Of a stretch of DNA of 64,000 nucleotides, positions 8,564 to 18,122 are shown piece after piece. The DNA is from Acidobacteriota bacterium. Its GTDB lineage: Bacteria; Acidobacteriota; Vicinamibacteria; Vicinamibacterales; 2-12-FULL-66-21. The translations under genes and the position numbers were made by a program. Location of the stretch: positions 47,675-111,674 of the forward strand of contig QHWT01000081.1 in the NCBI GenBank assembly GCA_003222675.1. Direction: 5' to 3'. The notes under the pieces were generated by a model, which worked only from the letters and a program-made list of their open reading frames with translations, had not been told where the DNA came from and ran no database searches. Positions within the stretch are counted from its first letter, which is position 1; every line of letters starts with the position of its first letter.

Positions 8564-9940
8564 TCAGAGCGCGATGAACAAGATTGCAGCGATCAGCGTC
8601 GGGATCACGGCGCCGGCCAGGAGCTTCAGCGGCGACACGGTGCCTCCGAAACATCCCGCCAGCAACGCCTGTCCTGCCGGATTTGGTGCGTTGGCGATTA
8701 CGGTCAGCCCTCCGCCCGTGACCGCGCCCGCGACGACGGCGTAACGGAGGGTGTCGCTCAGGTCTGGTACAAGCGTCCCGAGATACGTAATCAACGCGTT
8801 GTCGTTGAAGCTTGTGAGCAACGTCGCACCGACGAAGAGCGGCACGCGCGAGAGACTGCCCAGCACCGGCGCGATCCACCACCCCTGGAGCCCGCCGTGG
8901 ATGACGAGTCCGCCCAGGAAGAACAGAAACCCACCGAGAAACAGCGCCGGATAATGCGAGTTGAAGACCATCCAGGCGATGAACAGCAGGTGGACGCCGG
9001 TCACCCACGCCGGCACGGGCAGGAGCGCAGGCGCCGCGCTGTCCGCATCTTCATCGGGTTGTTCGATGTCGACTTCCGCCGGACGGCTCGCAAGCGCCTT
9101 CAGCTCTCGCCTGAACGCGAGGTAATAGCAGGCGGTGGACAGCCAGATTGCGAGCGCGGCGCGCCATCCGAAATGAGTCAGGATGAACGGCGTGTCCCAG
9201 TTCCACGTCCTGGCGACCATCAACACCGGAGGCGCCGCGAAGTGCGTCAACGTGCCGCCGACCGACACATTCACGAACAATAATCCCAGCGTCGCGTATT
9301 TCAGCGGTGTGCTGGGCCGAAGATCGTAGAACTGACGTGCGAGGAGGAGCGCCGAAATGGTCATCGCGCCGGGCTCCGTGATGACCGACCCGAGCAGCGG
9401 CCCCACCGTCAGGATCGACACCCACCAGGCCGCCGGCGTGCCGCGCCCGATGCTCGCCAGCTGCCGCAGCGCATCTTCAGCAAATCGCACGACCGGCCGC
9501 GTCGACGCCAGCGCCATGATGACGACGACGAACAGCGGCTCGGTGTACTTGACGCCGTCGTTCAGGTAATGTGTGGCGACGTCCCATCCCTTGGCGAGCG
9601 TGATCGCAACGAGCAGGACGACGGCCCAGAGGCCGAACACGACCTCGACCTCGCCAAAGAAGTGAAGCATCTCGGCGACGACGCTTGGAACGGGCGCGCG
9701 TCCGCCGGCGCGAGCCCGCGCGTCGTGTTTGCGCTGGACGGCGTCGGCCAACGCGGCGAACCGCGCCGCCGCAAACGTGTGGAGGATGGCGAGCAGGAAG
9801 ATCGCCGTCGCGACGGCGTTGAACGGCTCCGCGTCAATCCGCGCGCGAAGCACGTGGAGGAGCCCTTCTCCGGGTGTGACGGCGGGGTACGCGCTGAGCA
9901 GTGGAGGAAATGCTGGAATAGAACCGACGCTCGAGATCAT
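8564..9940 (-). CDS. Putative Na+/H+ antiporter-like membrane protein
   Basis: 458 residues with about ten hydrophobic helices, including AVVLLVAITLAKGW, VSILTVGPLLGSVITEPGAMT, VSVGGTLTHFAAPPVLMVA and LTSFNDNALITYLGTLVP. Motifs TEPGAM, GGTLTHFAAPPV and SFNDNALITYLG resemble the putative Na+/H+ antiporter family of the ion transporter superfamily. It is convergent with the DUF1080 gene, with two bases between stops. Transported ion not provable from sequence. Confidence 0.75.
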   Translation of the reverse strand: MISSVGSIPAFPPLLSAYPAVTPGEGLLHVLRARIDAEPFNAVATAIFLLAILHTFAAARFAALADAVQRKHDARARAGGRAPVPSVVAEMLHFFGEVEVVFGLWAVVLLVAITLAKGWDVATHYLNDGVKYTEPLFVVVIMALASTRPVVRFAEDALRQLASIGRGTPAAWWVSILTVGPLLGSVITEPGAMTISALLLARQFYDLRPSTPLKYATLGLLFVNVSVGGTLTHFAAPPVLMVARTWNWDTPFILTHFGWRAALAIWLSTACYYLAFRRELKALASRPAEVDIEQPDEDADSAAPALLPVPAWVTGVHLLFIAWMVFNSHYPALFLGGFLFFLGGLVIHGGLQGWWIAPVLGSLSRVPLFVGATLLTSFNDNALITYLGTLVPDLSDTLRYAVVAGAVTGGGLTVIANAPNPAGQALLAGCFGGTVSPLKLLAGAVIPTLIAAILFIAL

Positions 9941-9980
9941 TCGTTCCAGGCTCTATCGTAACCCGGTAAGATCGGGAGAC

Positions 9981-11441
9981 ATGTCAAAACGATCCCGCAT
10001 CATGTGGTACGCGGCTGCTGTCGGCGCCGTGGCCGCAGCAACGGCGTTCACCTTCCTGCTGCGCGGTCTGATGGGCCCGAGCATCTCGTTGCTGTTCTTT
10101 CCGGCCGTGATCCTCACGGCAGTCTACGGCGGCTACGGCCCCGCGCTCTTGGCCACCGTGCTTTCCACCGCCTCGCTCGCGTTCTTTTTTGTTCCGCCCA
10201 TTTTTTCATTTGAGGTCGGCACGGACGACATCATCCGGCTCGCGGTGTTCGCGGCGGTCGGCGTGGTGACGGCGTCGATCAGCGCCGCGCGCCGCCAGGC
10301 GGAAGCGGCACAGCGGGACGCGCTCGAGGAGCTCCAGGCGGCGGTCGATACGCTTCGCAAGGTGAGCGGATGGCCGGTATTCGTCGATGCCTCGCTTGCC
10401 GCCGGCGCACGGAAGGTCCTCGAGCACGCGGTCAATGTCGTCGGCTGCGCGCGTGCGGTCGTCGTCTGGGAAGCCGAGGAGGAGCCCTGGATTTTCGAGT
10501 CCGCATCCAGCGGCGGACCCGATGCGGTCGCGCGACACTCGCCTGTGGAACGCGACGCCGTGGCGCCTGAACCGTTCGACGCGCCGACGCACTACGACAA
10601 GGCGCTCGGTTCCGCGTCCGCCTCGTTCGCGCTGGAACATCTGCGCGGCCGGGTGTCGTTCAGCGGCATCCCCGGCACACCCGCGGACATCGTGCCGCTG
10701 GCGGACATCGTAGCGCGCGAGGTCGGCAACTCGCTCGAGCAGTTGTATCTGCACGATCGGCTGCAGCAGATCGCGATCCGCGAAGATCGGATCCGCGTCG
10801 CGCGCGATCTTCACGACGGCGTGCTGCAGTCGCTGACGGGTATCCGCCTGCAGCTGCAGGCGCTGGCCGACGAGCACGGCGCTCCGTCGTTGATCAGCGA
10901 TCGCCTGCTCGCCGTCGAGCGTGCGATCGCCATCGAGCAGCGCGAGCTGCGGCTGTTCATCGAGGATCTGAAACCCATCGGCAGCCATCGCTCGACCGAG
11001 GCCGATCTCGCGGGCGCGCTCGAGGAGCTGCGCTCGCGCCTTGCGGCAGAGTGGCAGACGCCGATCGTCGTGCGCGTGAGCCCACCCGGCCTGGCCGTTG
11101 CCGCGCCCGTCGAGCAGACGCTGCGCCTGATGGTGCGTGAGGCGGCAATCAATGCGCTCAAGCACGCGCACCCCTCACGCATTGCCGTGGATGTCCAGCC
11201 ACACGGCGCCGACGCGCTGCGCCTCGTGGTCACCGACGATGGGCGAGGGTTTCCGTTTCGCGGCCGGCTGGAGCACGACGCGCTCGTTTCGTCGAATGCG
11301 GGACCGCTCAGCCTCCGTGAACGCGTCGCGGCGGCGGGAGGACGCCTGGCCATCGAGTCGGCCCCGACGGGCTCTCGCGTGGAGATCATCCTGCCCGGGG
11401 TTGCACGGCTACGAGATCAGGAGATACGGAGCTCTTTTTAA
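9981..11441 (+). CDS. NarL-type sensor histidine kinase with DUF4118 membrane domain
   Basis: 486 residues. The N-terminal DUF4118-like region has four helices (about residues 8-90, including LLFFPAVILTAVYGGYGPALLA). A coiled coil (AARRQAEAAQRDALEELQAA) and a GAF-like region follow. The HisKA_3 dimerisation helix carries RVARDLHDGVLQSLTG, with the phospho-accepting His in DLHDG. A HATPase domain has EAAINALKHA and VTDDGRGF. GGGAGAC precedes ATG 9981. The partner is probably the response regulator transcribed convergently just downstream. Confidence 0.88.
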   Translation: MSKRSRIMWYAAAVGAVAAATAFTFLLRGLMGPSISLLFFPAVILTAVYGGYGPALLATVLSTASLAFFFVPPIFSFEVGTDDIIRLAVFAAVGVVTASISAARRQAEAAQRDALEELQAAVDTLRKVSGWPVFVDASLAAGARKVLEHAVNVVGCARAVVVWEAEEEPWIFESASSGGPDAVARHSPVERDAVAPEPFDAPTHYDKALGSASASFALEHLRGRVSFSGIPGTPADIVPLADIVAREVGNSLEQLYLHDRLQQIAIREDRIRVARDLHDGVLQSLTGIRLQLQALADEHGAPSLISDRLLAVERAIAIEQRELRLFIEDLKPIGSHRSTEADLAGALEELRSRLAAEWQTPIVVRVSPPGLAVAAPVEQTLRLMVREAAINALKHAHPSRIAVDVQPHGADALRLVVTDDGRGFPFRGRLEHDALVSSNAGPLSLRERVAAAGGRLAIESAPTGSRVEIILPGVARLRDQEIRSSF

Positions 11442-11559
11442 TGTAACAGGCTGGTGAACACCTGGGCCTGAACGGTCAACTGTCAAATGCCCAATGCTGA
11501 AATTTCCAATCGCTTTCACACATCAGCATTCAGCCTTTCGCCTTGTTAGAGGTGAAGCT

Positions 11560-12198
11560 TCAGCTCAGGCCCCTTTGCTGTGCGATCAGCACGAGCTCCA
11601 GACGGCCATCGACGCCGAGCTTCTCGTAGATGTTGTGCAGGTGCACCTTGACGGTGCCTTCGGAGATCGAGAGCCGCTCGCCGATGGCCTTGTTCCGCAG
11701 CCCCTGCGACACCATGCGCACGATCTCGATTTCGCGCGGTGTCAGCGCGGCCGGCATGTCGCGTGCTGAGGACTGGCGCGCGACGTAGCTCCTGAACGCG
11801 CGCGTGACGGTCTCGCGCTCGATCCATTGCTCGCCCCGAGCGACCTTGCGCACGCAGTCGATCAGCACCTCCGGCTGCGACTCCTTCAACACGAGTCCCA
11901 TGGCGCCGAGTTTCACCGCCTCCATGACCTCTTCGTCGCGCACGGCGGCCGTCAAGAGAACGGTGCGGCATTCTGCCCGCCTGGCTGCAAGAGCGCGCAG
12001 CACGTCGAGCCCGCTCTGGTTCGGCATCCGGAGATCCAGGACGAGCACGTCCGGGTGGCTCTCGAGAACCGCTTCAATCGCGCTGGCCCCGTCGGAGCAG
12101 CAATGCAGCACTTCGAAGTCCGGCTGCCGGGAGAACAGCTGCTGTAGCCCGTGCAGCACGATCTGGTGGTCATCCACGAGCACAACGCGAATGGGCAT
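11560..12198 (-). CDS. NarL/LuxR family response regulator
   Basis: 212 residues. The receiver domain has VVLVDDHQIVLHG (acidic pair), DVLVLDLRMPNQSG (phospho-acceptor Asp) and VLLTAAV, with a conserved Lys in LVLKESQPE. The C-terminal LuxR helix-turn-helix is LTPREIEIVRMVSQGLRNKAIGERLSISEGTVKVHLHNIYEKL. It is convergent with the DUF4118 histidine kinase, so the pair most likely forms one two-component system despite opposite strands. Confidence 0.92.
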   Translation of the reverse strand: MPIRVVLVDDHQIVLHGLQQLFSRQPDFEVLHCCSDGASAIEAVLESHPDVLVLDLRMPNQSGLDVLRALAARRAECRTVLLTAAVRDEEVMEAVKLGAMGLVLKESQPEVLIDCVRKVARGEQWIERETVTRAFRSYVARQSSARDMPAALTPREIEIVRMVSQGLRNKAIGERLSISEGTVKVHLHNIYEKLGVDGRLELVLIAQQRGLS

Positions 12199-12361
12199 GG
12201 TGAGCGGTGATCGTGCCGCAAGTCGCCCCCGGTTTCAATCTTGACGAACCGGTGCGGTCTGTGTGGGTCAGCCGTTGTATATCTGGCGGTATATCGGAAC
12301 CTCCCTTTCAGCATATTCACAGCCGCGCCGCCGGACCGTACCATCGTAGGTGTACCGACAC

Positions 12362-12613
12362 ATGACCCGAACGCCTGCGACACCAACGGGAGGACCGAAC
12401 GAGGCCAGCGAGTGGCTGACGAGCGAGGAGGTCGTCGATCGCCTGCTCGAGGATCCGCTGCTGCGCCGAATCGCGTCGACGTGCGTGCTGCCCGCCGTGC
12501 GGTGCGGGGACGAGTGGCGGTTCCGCAGGAGCGACCTCGATCAGTGGATCGGCCGCCAGCGCCGGCTCCGCGACGACATGAAGCCGGCACATAGGTCTCG
12601 CGACGAGTCATGA
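12362..12613 (+). CDS. Small excisionase/MerR-like helix-turn-helix protein
   Basis: 83-87 residues. SEWLTSEEVVDRLLEDPLLRRIASTCVLPAVRCGDEWRFRRSDLDQWI is the helix-turn-helix plus wing of the HTH_17 family (the wing arginines and DLDQWI end are typical). A GTG at 12350 is an alternative start. It stands alone between a response regulator and a LysR scar. Such proteins occur as phage or island excisionases and as stand-alone regulators, and sequence alone does not separate these. Confidence 0.7.
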   Translation: MTRTPATPTGGPNEASEWLTSEEVVDRLLEDPLLRRIASTCVLPAVRCGDEWRFRRSDLDQWIGRQRRLRDDMKPAHRSRDES

Positions 12614-12641
12614 GAACGACTCATGTGTTAGGCTCCGCCGC

Positions 12642-12875
12642 ATGGACCTCGAGGTCCGCCACCTGCGGTTCGTCGCGGAGATTGCCGACGCCGGCAGCAT
12701 GACCAAGGCGGGGGACCGCCTGTTGCTCACCCAGTCCGCCCTCAGTCACCAGCTACGGGACATCGAAGGCCGGTTCGACACGACCTTCTTCCTGCGCGTG
12801 AGCCGCCGGCTCGTGCTCACGGCGGCAGGACGGCGCGTGCTCGAGACGGCGCGCCGCGTCCCCGCCGCCGCGTGA
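12642..12875 (+). pseudogene. LysR-type regulator, N-terminal DNA-binding domain only
   Basis: The winged helix of a LysR regulator is intact: MDLEVRHLRFVAEIADAGSM, AGDRLLLTQSALSHQLRDIE and FLRVSRRLVLTAAGRRVL. The frame ends after 77 residues (ARRVPAAA), whereas full LysR proteins have about 300 residues; the whole effector domain is missing. The stop overlaps the start of a permease fragment, so a deletion has joined the two. A stand-alone DNA-binding domain could still be made. Confidence 0.75.
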
Positions 12876-13258
12876 ATCTCTGGCTCGTTCGCGCGTTCGC
12901 AACGATCGCACTGCTGCTGGCGGCCGCGGGCGTCTACGCGATGACCGCATTCAGCGTGACGCTGCGCGCACGCGAGCTCGCCATTCGCTCGGCGCTCGGC
13001 GCGCGCCAGGCGCAGAACCTCCGCACGGTGCCGCTCGATGCCGTGAGGCCGATTGGGGTGGGATTGATCGCGGGCGCGGCGCTCGCGCTCGCGTCAGTGC
13101 CTGCGCTCGGCGCCGTGCTCTTCGGTGTCGAGGCATTCGCCGCCGCGCCCGTGGTCCTCGTGTCTGCTACGCTCTTGCTGGTGGGCCTTGCTGCGGCATT
13201 GGCCGCCGCGACGCCCGTGCGACGGATCGATCCCATCGATACCCTGAAAGCAGAATGA
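12872..13258 (+). pseudogene. ADOP-type ABC permease, C-terminal FtsX domain only
   Basis: 128 residues match the last FtsX domain of ADOP/MacB permeases: LWLVRAFATIALLLAAAGVYAMTA, RARELAIRSALGARQAQ, and the terminal RIDPIDTLKAE. Complete proteins of this type have about 800-870 residues (compare 56867-59482). The N-terminal 85 percent is absent and the fragment is fused to the truncated LysR gene. The C-terminal end overlaps the DinB start. Confidence 0.8.
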
Positions 13259-13791
13259 CCATGATCGAACAAGTGTACGAAATGCTGCGTCAGACACCGC
13301 GCGCGATCGAAGCGCTGATCGCCGGCGCCACCGAAGAAGCGCTGATGTTTCGCGACGCCCCTGGCGCATGGAACTGCGTCGAGGTGTTGTCGCATCTCGC
13401 CGACGGCGAGATCACCGATTGGATGCCGCGCATCAAGAAGATCCGATCGGGCGGTGGCCGCTTCACTCCCTTCGATCGAGAGGGAGGGTTCCTGCGTTAC
13501 AAGGGCTGGACCGCGATCGCGCTCGTCGGCGAATTCGCGCAGTTGCGGCGATCGAACCTCGACGCGCTTGACGAGCTGTGCCTGACGTCCGCAGATCTCG
13601 GGAAGACAGGGGAACATCCCGAGTTCGGGCGGGTCACGCTGCGGCAACTCCTCGCGTGCTGGGCGACGCACGATCTCGCGCACGCGGCGCAGATCTCACG
13701 CCTGCTGACGCGCGCGTTTGGCCGCGAAGTGGGTCCCTGGGCCGAGTACTTCAGCTTGTTGAAAGATTGGCAGGCGCCGACTTCCGCTTAA
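13255..13791 (+). CDS. DinB family protein
   Basis: 178 residues of a four-helix-bundle DinB/YfiT-like protein. The metal-site histidines are recognisable in VLSHLADGE and in CWATHDLAHAAQI. These proteins bind a divalent metal and include thiol-dependent transferases; no specific substrate is evident. ATG 13255 overlaps the permease stop, and ATG 13261 is also possible. Confidence 0.85.
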   Translation: MTMIEQVYEMLRQTPRAIEALIAGATEEALMFRDAPGAWNCVEVLSHLADGEITDWMPRIKKIRSGGGRFTPFDREGGFLRYKGWTAIALVGEFAQLRRSNLDALDELCLTSADLGKTGEHPEFGRVTLRQLLACWATHDLAHAAQISRLLTRAFGREVGPWAEYFSLLKDWQAPTSA

Positions 13792-13919
13792 GTCCCTTGC
13801 GGCTTTCACGTTCAAACGGAACACTCACTGCTCTCGTGGCTCCGCGTTCGTCTTCGCGCGAGACGCTTCCACGGACTCGCCGTAGCCTTGGCCGAGGCGG
13901 TCTGGCGGAACGCTGATTG

Positions 13920-14138
13920 TCAGGGTTTCGTTCTGCGTGAACGGCGCTTTGTGCGATCGGCCACCACTGCAGGTGTGTTCTCAGACGGCCACGACTGCTT
14001 ATGAAGAAACGCGCGGGTTGAATGGGCCTTCGGGGCGGGCTCGACCATTCCGAGCAATTCTTCTCTCAGGCGACGCAGCTCTGAGGTGAGCTCGCGAAGT
14101 TCGGCTTTGATGTCGTCCTCGTTTTTCCACTCTGCCAT
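13920..14138 (-). CDS. Small charged coiled-coil protein of unknown function
   Basis: About 72 residues starting MAEWKNEDDIKAELRELTSE, with a predicted coiled coil (residues about 8-30) and a basic C-terminus ending RRSRRTKP. No signal peptide or known domain is seen. It lies between DinB and the HI0933-type flavoprotein; 13792-13919 holds nothing else recognisable. Confidence 0.5.
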   Translation of the reverse strand: MAEWKNEDDIKAELRELTSELRRLREELLGMVEPAPKAHSTRAFLHKQSWPSENTPAVVADRTKRRSRRTKP

Positions 14139-14243
14139 ATGCAGAACTTTGTAACGCCTGGGAGTCAAGAGTGCTTGGCATCGATGCACTTCCACCCTCA
14201 GCCGCAGCGCTGGCGAGATCTATAGCAGTGTTCATGCCACCCC

Positions 14244-15527
14244 TTATTGTCGGGCCCGGACCGCGGCGGAAAGCGCGCGTCCGGCCACGTGTCCCGTCGC
14301 CCACGCCCATTGGAAATTGAAGCCGCCGATACGCCCATCCACGTCGAGGATTTCGCCGACGAGAAACAGTCCAGGGCATCGGCGCGACTGCATCGTCGAG
14401 GGATCGATTTCCGTGATGTCGACACCGCCCGCGGTGACCTCGGCAAAGTTGTAGCCGCGCGTCTCCGTCACACTCAGCGGCCACTCGACCAGCATGCGCG
14501 CGAGGCGGCGCCGATCGGCTCGCGACAGATGTGCGAGCGGCTGGTCACCATCGAGATGAAGGGCGCGCAGTATTGCCGTCGCGAGCGACTCGGGCATCGA
14601 GGCCGCAAGCCGAGTCCTGATCGACGAGCGAGGCCGCTCGGTCGCCGCACCACGCCAGCGTGCGTCCAGCGATTCGTACGTCGCTCCCGGAAAGAAATTG
14701 ACCGTGAGGCGGACGGCGCGTTGCTCGAGTCGTGCGCGCGCCCAGTGACGCGACGCATCGAGCACGACCGGTCCGCTGGCGCCGAAATGAGTCCAGAGCA
14801 ATGCGCCCGCGAGACGGGTCGTGACGGCATTATCGATCCAGATCACGATTTCAACGTCGAGCGCAACGCCCGAGACAGCGCCATGAATGGACGTCGCCGA
14901 AGTTGCGTCGAGCAGCAGCGGCGCAAGCGCAGGTGTCGTCGGCACGATCGTGTGCCCGAGATCGCGTGCGAACGCGTAACCCGCGCCGTCGCTTCCCGTC
15001 TTCGGCAATGACTGTCCACCAGTGGCGAGTACGGCGACCGTCGCCTCGATCGGTCCACGGGAGGTCTCGATCAGGAACTGGCTGCTCTGTTGCTCGATGC
15101 GGTGCGCGCGCGCTGGCGCGACGAGCGACGCACCGCATCGCTCGAGCGCAGCGAGCAGCGCGGCGAGGACGTCACGGGCGCGGTTGGAATCCGGAAACAG
15201 CTTGCCACCAGGTTCCTCGTGGAGCGTCACGCCCATGTCACGGAAGAATGCGACCGTATCGGCGACGCGAAACGCGCGGAGCACGTTGCGGACGACGGTC
15301 CGGCGGCCGCCCCAGAAGTCTGCCTCAGTGACCGCTCCATTCGTCACGTTACAGCGTGTGCCGCCGCTGATGAGGATCTTGGCGCCCGGCCTCGACGCAC
15401 CGTCGAGCACGACGACGCGAAGGGAAGGATCAGCCCGGCGGGCCGCGATCGCCGTTGCCAGGCCGGCGGCGCCCGCGCCGATCACCACAACATCAGATTT
15501 CGAGGGAATTTGGGGCGCGTCGGGCAT
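14244..15527 (-). CDS. HI0933/YhiN-type NAD(P)/FAD-dependent oxidoreductase
   Basis: 427 residues. DVVVIGAGAAGLATAIAA is the FAD Rossmann motif, and GAKILISGGTRCNVTN is the diagnostic HI0933 block. Further conserved stretches are LATGGQSLPKTGSDGAGYAFA, VTAGGVDITEID and GLFLVGEILDVDG-IGGFNFQWAWATG. Members are cytoplasmic flavoproteins, often annotated as aminoacetone oxidase-like, with uncertain substrate. It is monocistronic, divergent from the small gene at 15626. Confidence 0.92.
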   Translation of the reverse strand: MPDAPQIPSKSDVVVIGAGAAGLATAIAARRADPSLRVVVLDGASRPGAKILISGGTRCNVTNGAVTEADFWGGRRTVVRNVLRAFRVADTVAFFRDMGVTLHEEPGGKLFPDSNRARDVLAALLAALERCGASLVAPARAHRIEQQSSQFLIETSRGPIEATVAVLATGGQSLPKTGSDGAGYAFARDLGHTIVPTTPALAPLLLDATSATSIHGAVSGVALDVEIVIWIDNAVTTRLAGALLWTHFGASGPVVLDASRHWARARLEQRAVRLTVNFFPGATYESLDARWRGAATERPRSSIRTRLAASMPESLATAILRALHLDGDQPLAHLSRADRRRLARMLVEWPLSVTETRGYNFAEVTAGGVDITEIDPSTMQSRRCPGLFLVGEILDVDGRIGGFNFQWAWATGHVAGRALSAAVRARQ

Positions 15528-15625
15528 CAGTCAGTTGGGGGATCGCGGGCCAGTCCAGCTTGCGCGAAAAGGCGCCCGGGGCGTAGACTTCTCTGATTCC
15601 CCGCAGTTTATCCGAACGGGACTAC

Positions 15626-15877
15626 GTGGCTGAGTACGCCGTGCAACCGGGCGCACGCGTCGTGTGGTGCCTGCGGCGCCGCGCGGCTGACGTGCGATGC
15701 GTCGTCTTCGCGGACGGCATTCCTGTCGAGGTCCGGGTGATCCACGACCGCGACGTCGTCGTCACAGAAATCTTTCAGGAAGAGTGGATGGCGCTCGACT
15801 GGGCGCGCATCTACGGCGAACGGCTCCGCGCCCAGGGGTGGCAGGACGTGCCCGAAGCGCCTGCGGGGGCCGTCTGA
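15626..15877 (+). CDS. Small conserved-looking hypothetical protein
   Basis: 83 residues from a GTG start (VAEYAVQPGARVVWCLRRRA). The protein has an alpha/beta appearance (DVRCVVFADGIPVEVRVIHD, FQEEWMALDWARIYGERLRAQGW). No signal peptide or known motif. It is convergent with the small membrane protein that follows. Function unknown. Confidence 0.55.
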   Translation: MAEYAVQPGARVVWCLRRRAADVRCVVFADGIPVEVRVIHDRDVVVTEIFQEEWMALDWARIYGERLRAQGWQDVPEAPAGAV

Positions 15878-15879
15878 AC

Positions 15880-16062
15880 TCAGCCGAACACGATAGCTGC
15901 GGCGGCCCACAACAGCACGGCAACAGCAGAGGCGACCGTCAGGTCCTTCCACAGCGGCGGCGCCTGCTCCGATGGCGTTGATTCGTCGAATTCAAGACCG
16001 ACGAGGCGCGGCTCGATCCGCCAGCGTTCAATCGTCCAGTCGTCGACTTTGTGCGTCGTCAT
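15880..16062 (-). CDS. Small single-span membrane protein
   Basis: 60 residues: a hydrophilic N-terminus (MTTHKVDDWTIERWRIEPR) and one C-terminal helix (VASAVAVLLWAAAAIVFG). A C-terminal tail anchor of unknown function, convergent with the preceding gene. Confidence 0.5.
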   Translation of the reverse strand: MTTHKVDDWTIERWRIEPRLVGLEFDESTPSEQAPPLWKDLTVASAVAVLLWAAAAIVFG

Positions 16063-16242
16063 GGGAGAGACACCTCGATGTTGAATCGATATTAAAGTTC
16101 AAGATTGGCGCCAACCCCATTCGTCCGCAATCGTTAGGAATTTCGTCATCGCCAGCTCAGCGTCCGGCTGCTTCCCCGACGGTGTTTGTCGCAAAACCTG
16201 ACACGTCAATGCCACCGTCGGGCTGCTGGGGCTGGGGTCAGT

Positions 16243-16275
16243 TCTCGATTTTCGATTTCGTTCGAAAAATCGAGA
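16243..16275. repeat. AT-rich inverted repeat upstream of the VWA gene
   Basis: Ten-base arms (16243-16252 and 16266-16275, TCTCGATTTT and its complement) surround a 13-base loop. It lies 57 bases before the VWA start, so it could be a regulator site or an attenuator. Confidence 0.45.
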
Positions 16276-16331
16276 TCCGATCCTGAGGTCGGCGCTAGAC
16301 TCGGAAGGCCAGCCTGTCAGCGAGGTGTGAC

Positions 16332-18122
16332 GTGTCCAAATCTGTGATCGCAGTCCTCTTGCTGGCCGTCGCACAGCAACCCACTCCACAGCAGCCGCCA
16401 CGATTCCGCGGCGGCACGAACTTCGTCCAGGTCGATGTCTTCGCGACGCGTGACGGCGTTCCCGTGCAGGACCTGACCGCCGCCGATTTCGAGATCCTCG
16501 AAGACAATGCGCCGCAGAAGATCGACACCTTCGAACACATCGTCGTCGCCCCGGCGGGCCCGCAGGACGCGCGCGTCGAGCCCTCGTCGCCGACCGTGGC
16601 GAACCAGCTCGCGGCGGATCCGCACAGGCGCGTCTTCCTCGTGTTCCTCGACACGTTTCACGTATCCGTCGAGGGCTCGCACCACATCAAGGAACCGCTG
16701 ATCAACCTGCTGACGGAGATTCTCGGCGCAGACGATCTCGTTGGTGTGATGACCCCCGAGATGAGCCCGTCGCAGATCTCGTTCGGCCGCAAGACGCAGG
16801 TCATCGAGGAGGGACTGCGCAGGAACTGGGTGTGGGGCATGCGCGACAGCATCCGGATCGACGCTTACGAGCAGAAGTACGACATCTGTTATCCGCCGAT
16901 GCCGGGGGAACAGGGGCAGCACTCCGCACTGGCGAGCGAACTGATGGGACGTCGCCGCGAACGGGTTGTGCTCGAATCCTTGAACGACATGATCGTTCAC
17001 ATGGGATCGATCCGCGAAGGGCGGACTGCTGTCATAGCGGTGACCGACGGGTGGCTGTTGTACCGCCCAAATCAGACGCTGACCGTTCTTCGCAAGGGTC
17101 CGCTGGGCTGGGAGGAACCGATTCCCGGATCGCCACCGCCCGTGGGCGTCGGACGCGGCGGCACCCTCACGACGAAACAGAACAGGGATCAGTTCGCTGA
17201 CGAGCAGACCGAATGCGACCGCGATCGTATGAACCTGGCAATGATGGACAACGCGCAGTACTTCCGCGACCTGTTCGGCGAAGCCAACCGCGCGAACGTC
17301 AGTTTCTACCCAATCGATCCGCGCGGGCTGGCGGCGTTCGACACGGCCATCGGACCGGATGCGCCACCGGACATCATCACGGACCACGCGATGCTGCGTG
17401 GACGCGGAGACACGCTGCGCACGCTCGCGGTCAATACGGACGGCATCGCGCTCCTGGACAACAACGACCTGAATCGTCAGTTGCGTCGGATCGCCGTGGA
17501 TCTGACATCCTATTACCTGGTCGGTTACTACTCGACCAACAACCAACTCGATGGACGATTCAGGACGATCAAGGTGCGCGCGAAGCGTTCAGGCGTCGAC
17601 ATCCGCGCGCGCAAAGGCTATCGCGCGCCCACCGAGACGGAGGTCGCGTCCGCGGCGAATCTGGCCACGGCGGCCGCCAGCGTGCCCGATGACGCTGCGG
17701 CGGTGAAAGCGTCCCTCAACACGCTCGAGCGGGACGCGCGGATCGACGAATCCCGTACGATGCTGATGTCGCGGACGCCGGAACTGAGCGCGCCGGCGAT
17801 GTTCCGTCGCGGTCCGATGACGGGTAATCAGCTGAAACCCGCACCGAACCGGCGCTTTTCGCGCACGGATCGACTGCATCTCGAGGCCGCCGCAACAGAG
17901 GATGTCACGAGCTGGACCGGCGCGCTCCTCGATCGCACCGGCAAGCGTCTCGGCGTGCCCGTCACCACGGGCGTTCGCACCGATGCATCGAACACTCAGA
18001 AATGCCTGACGGCCGATCTCGTCCTCGCGCCGCTCGGCGCGGGCGACTACATTGTGGAACTGACGTTCACACAGCGTGGCGCGCAGCAACGAATTTTGTC
18101 TGCATTCCGGCTAGGGCAGTAG
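16332..18122 (+). CDS. VWA domain protein, acidobacterial VWFA-related family
   Basis: 596 residues from GTG 16332, with a short signal-like N-terminus. FVQVDVFATRDGVPVQDLTAADFEILED is the N-terminal Ig-like block of the VWFA-related acidobacterial family. RRVFLVFLDTFHVS starts the VWA fold, where the MIDAS DxSxS is replaced by DTFHVS. SVPIDPRGL-like SFYPIDPRGLAAFD, ANTDGIALLDNNDL and YYLVGYYSTN complete it. Likely exported; role unknown. The family is a strong taxonomic pointer. Confidence 0.9.
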   Translation: MSKSVIAVLLLAVAQQPTPQQPPRFRGGTNFVQVDVFATRDGVPVQDLTAADFEILEDNAPQKIDTFEHIVVAPAGPQDARVEPSSPTVANQLAADPHRRVFLVFLDTFHVSVEGSHHIKEPLINLLTEILGADDLVGVMTPEMSPSQISFGRKTQVIEEGLRRNWVWGMRDSIRIDAYEQKYDICYPPMPGEQGQHSALASELMGRRRERVVLESLNDMIVHMGSIREGRTAVIAVTDGWLLYRPNQTLTVLRKGPLGWEEPIPGSPPPVGVGRGGTLTTKQNRDQFADEQTECDRDRMNLAMMDNAQYFRDLFGEANRANVSFYPIDPRGLAAFDTAIGPDAPPDIITDHAMLRGRGDTLRTLAVNTDGIALLDNNDLNRQLRRIAVDLTSYYLVGYYSTNNQLDGRFRTIKVRAKRSGVDIRARKGYRAPTETEVASAANLATAAASVPDDAAAVKASLNTLERDARIDESRTMLMSRTPELSAPAMFRRGPMTGNQLKPAPNRRFSRTDRLHLEAAATEDVTSWTGALLDRTGKRLGVPVTTGVRTDASNTQKCLTADLVLAPLGAGDYIVELTFTQRGAQQRILSAFRLGQ

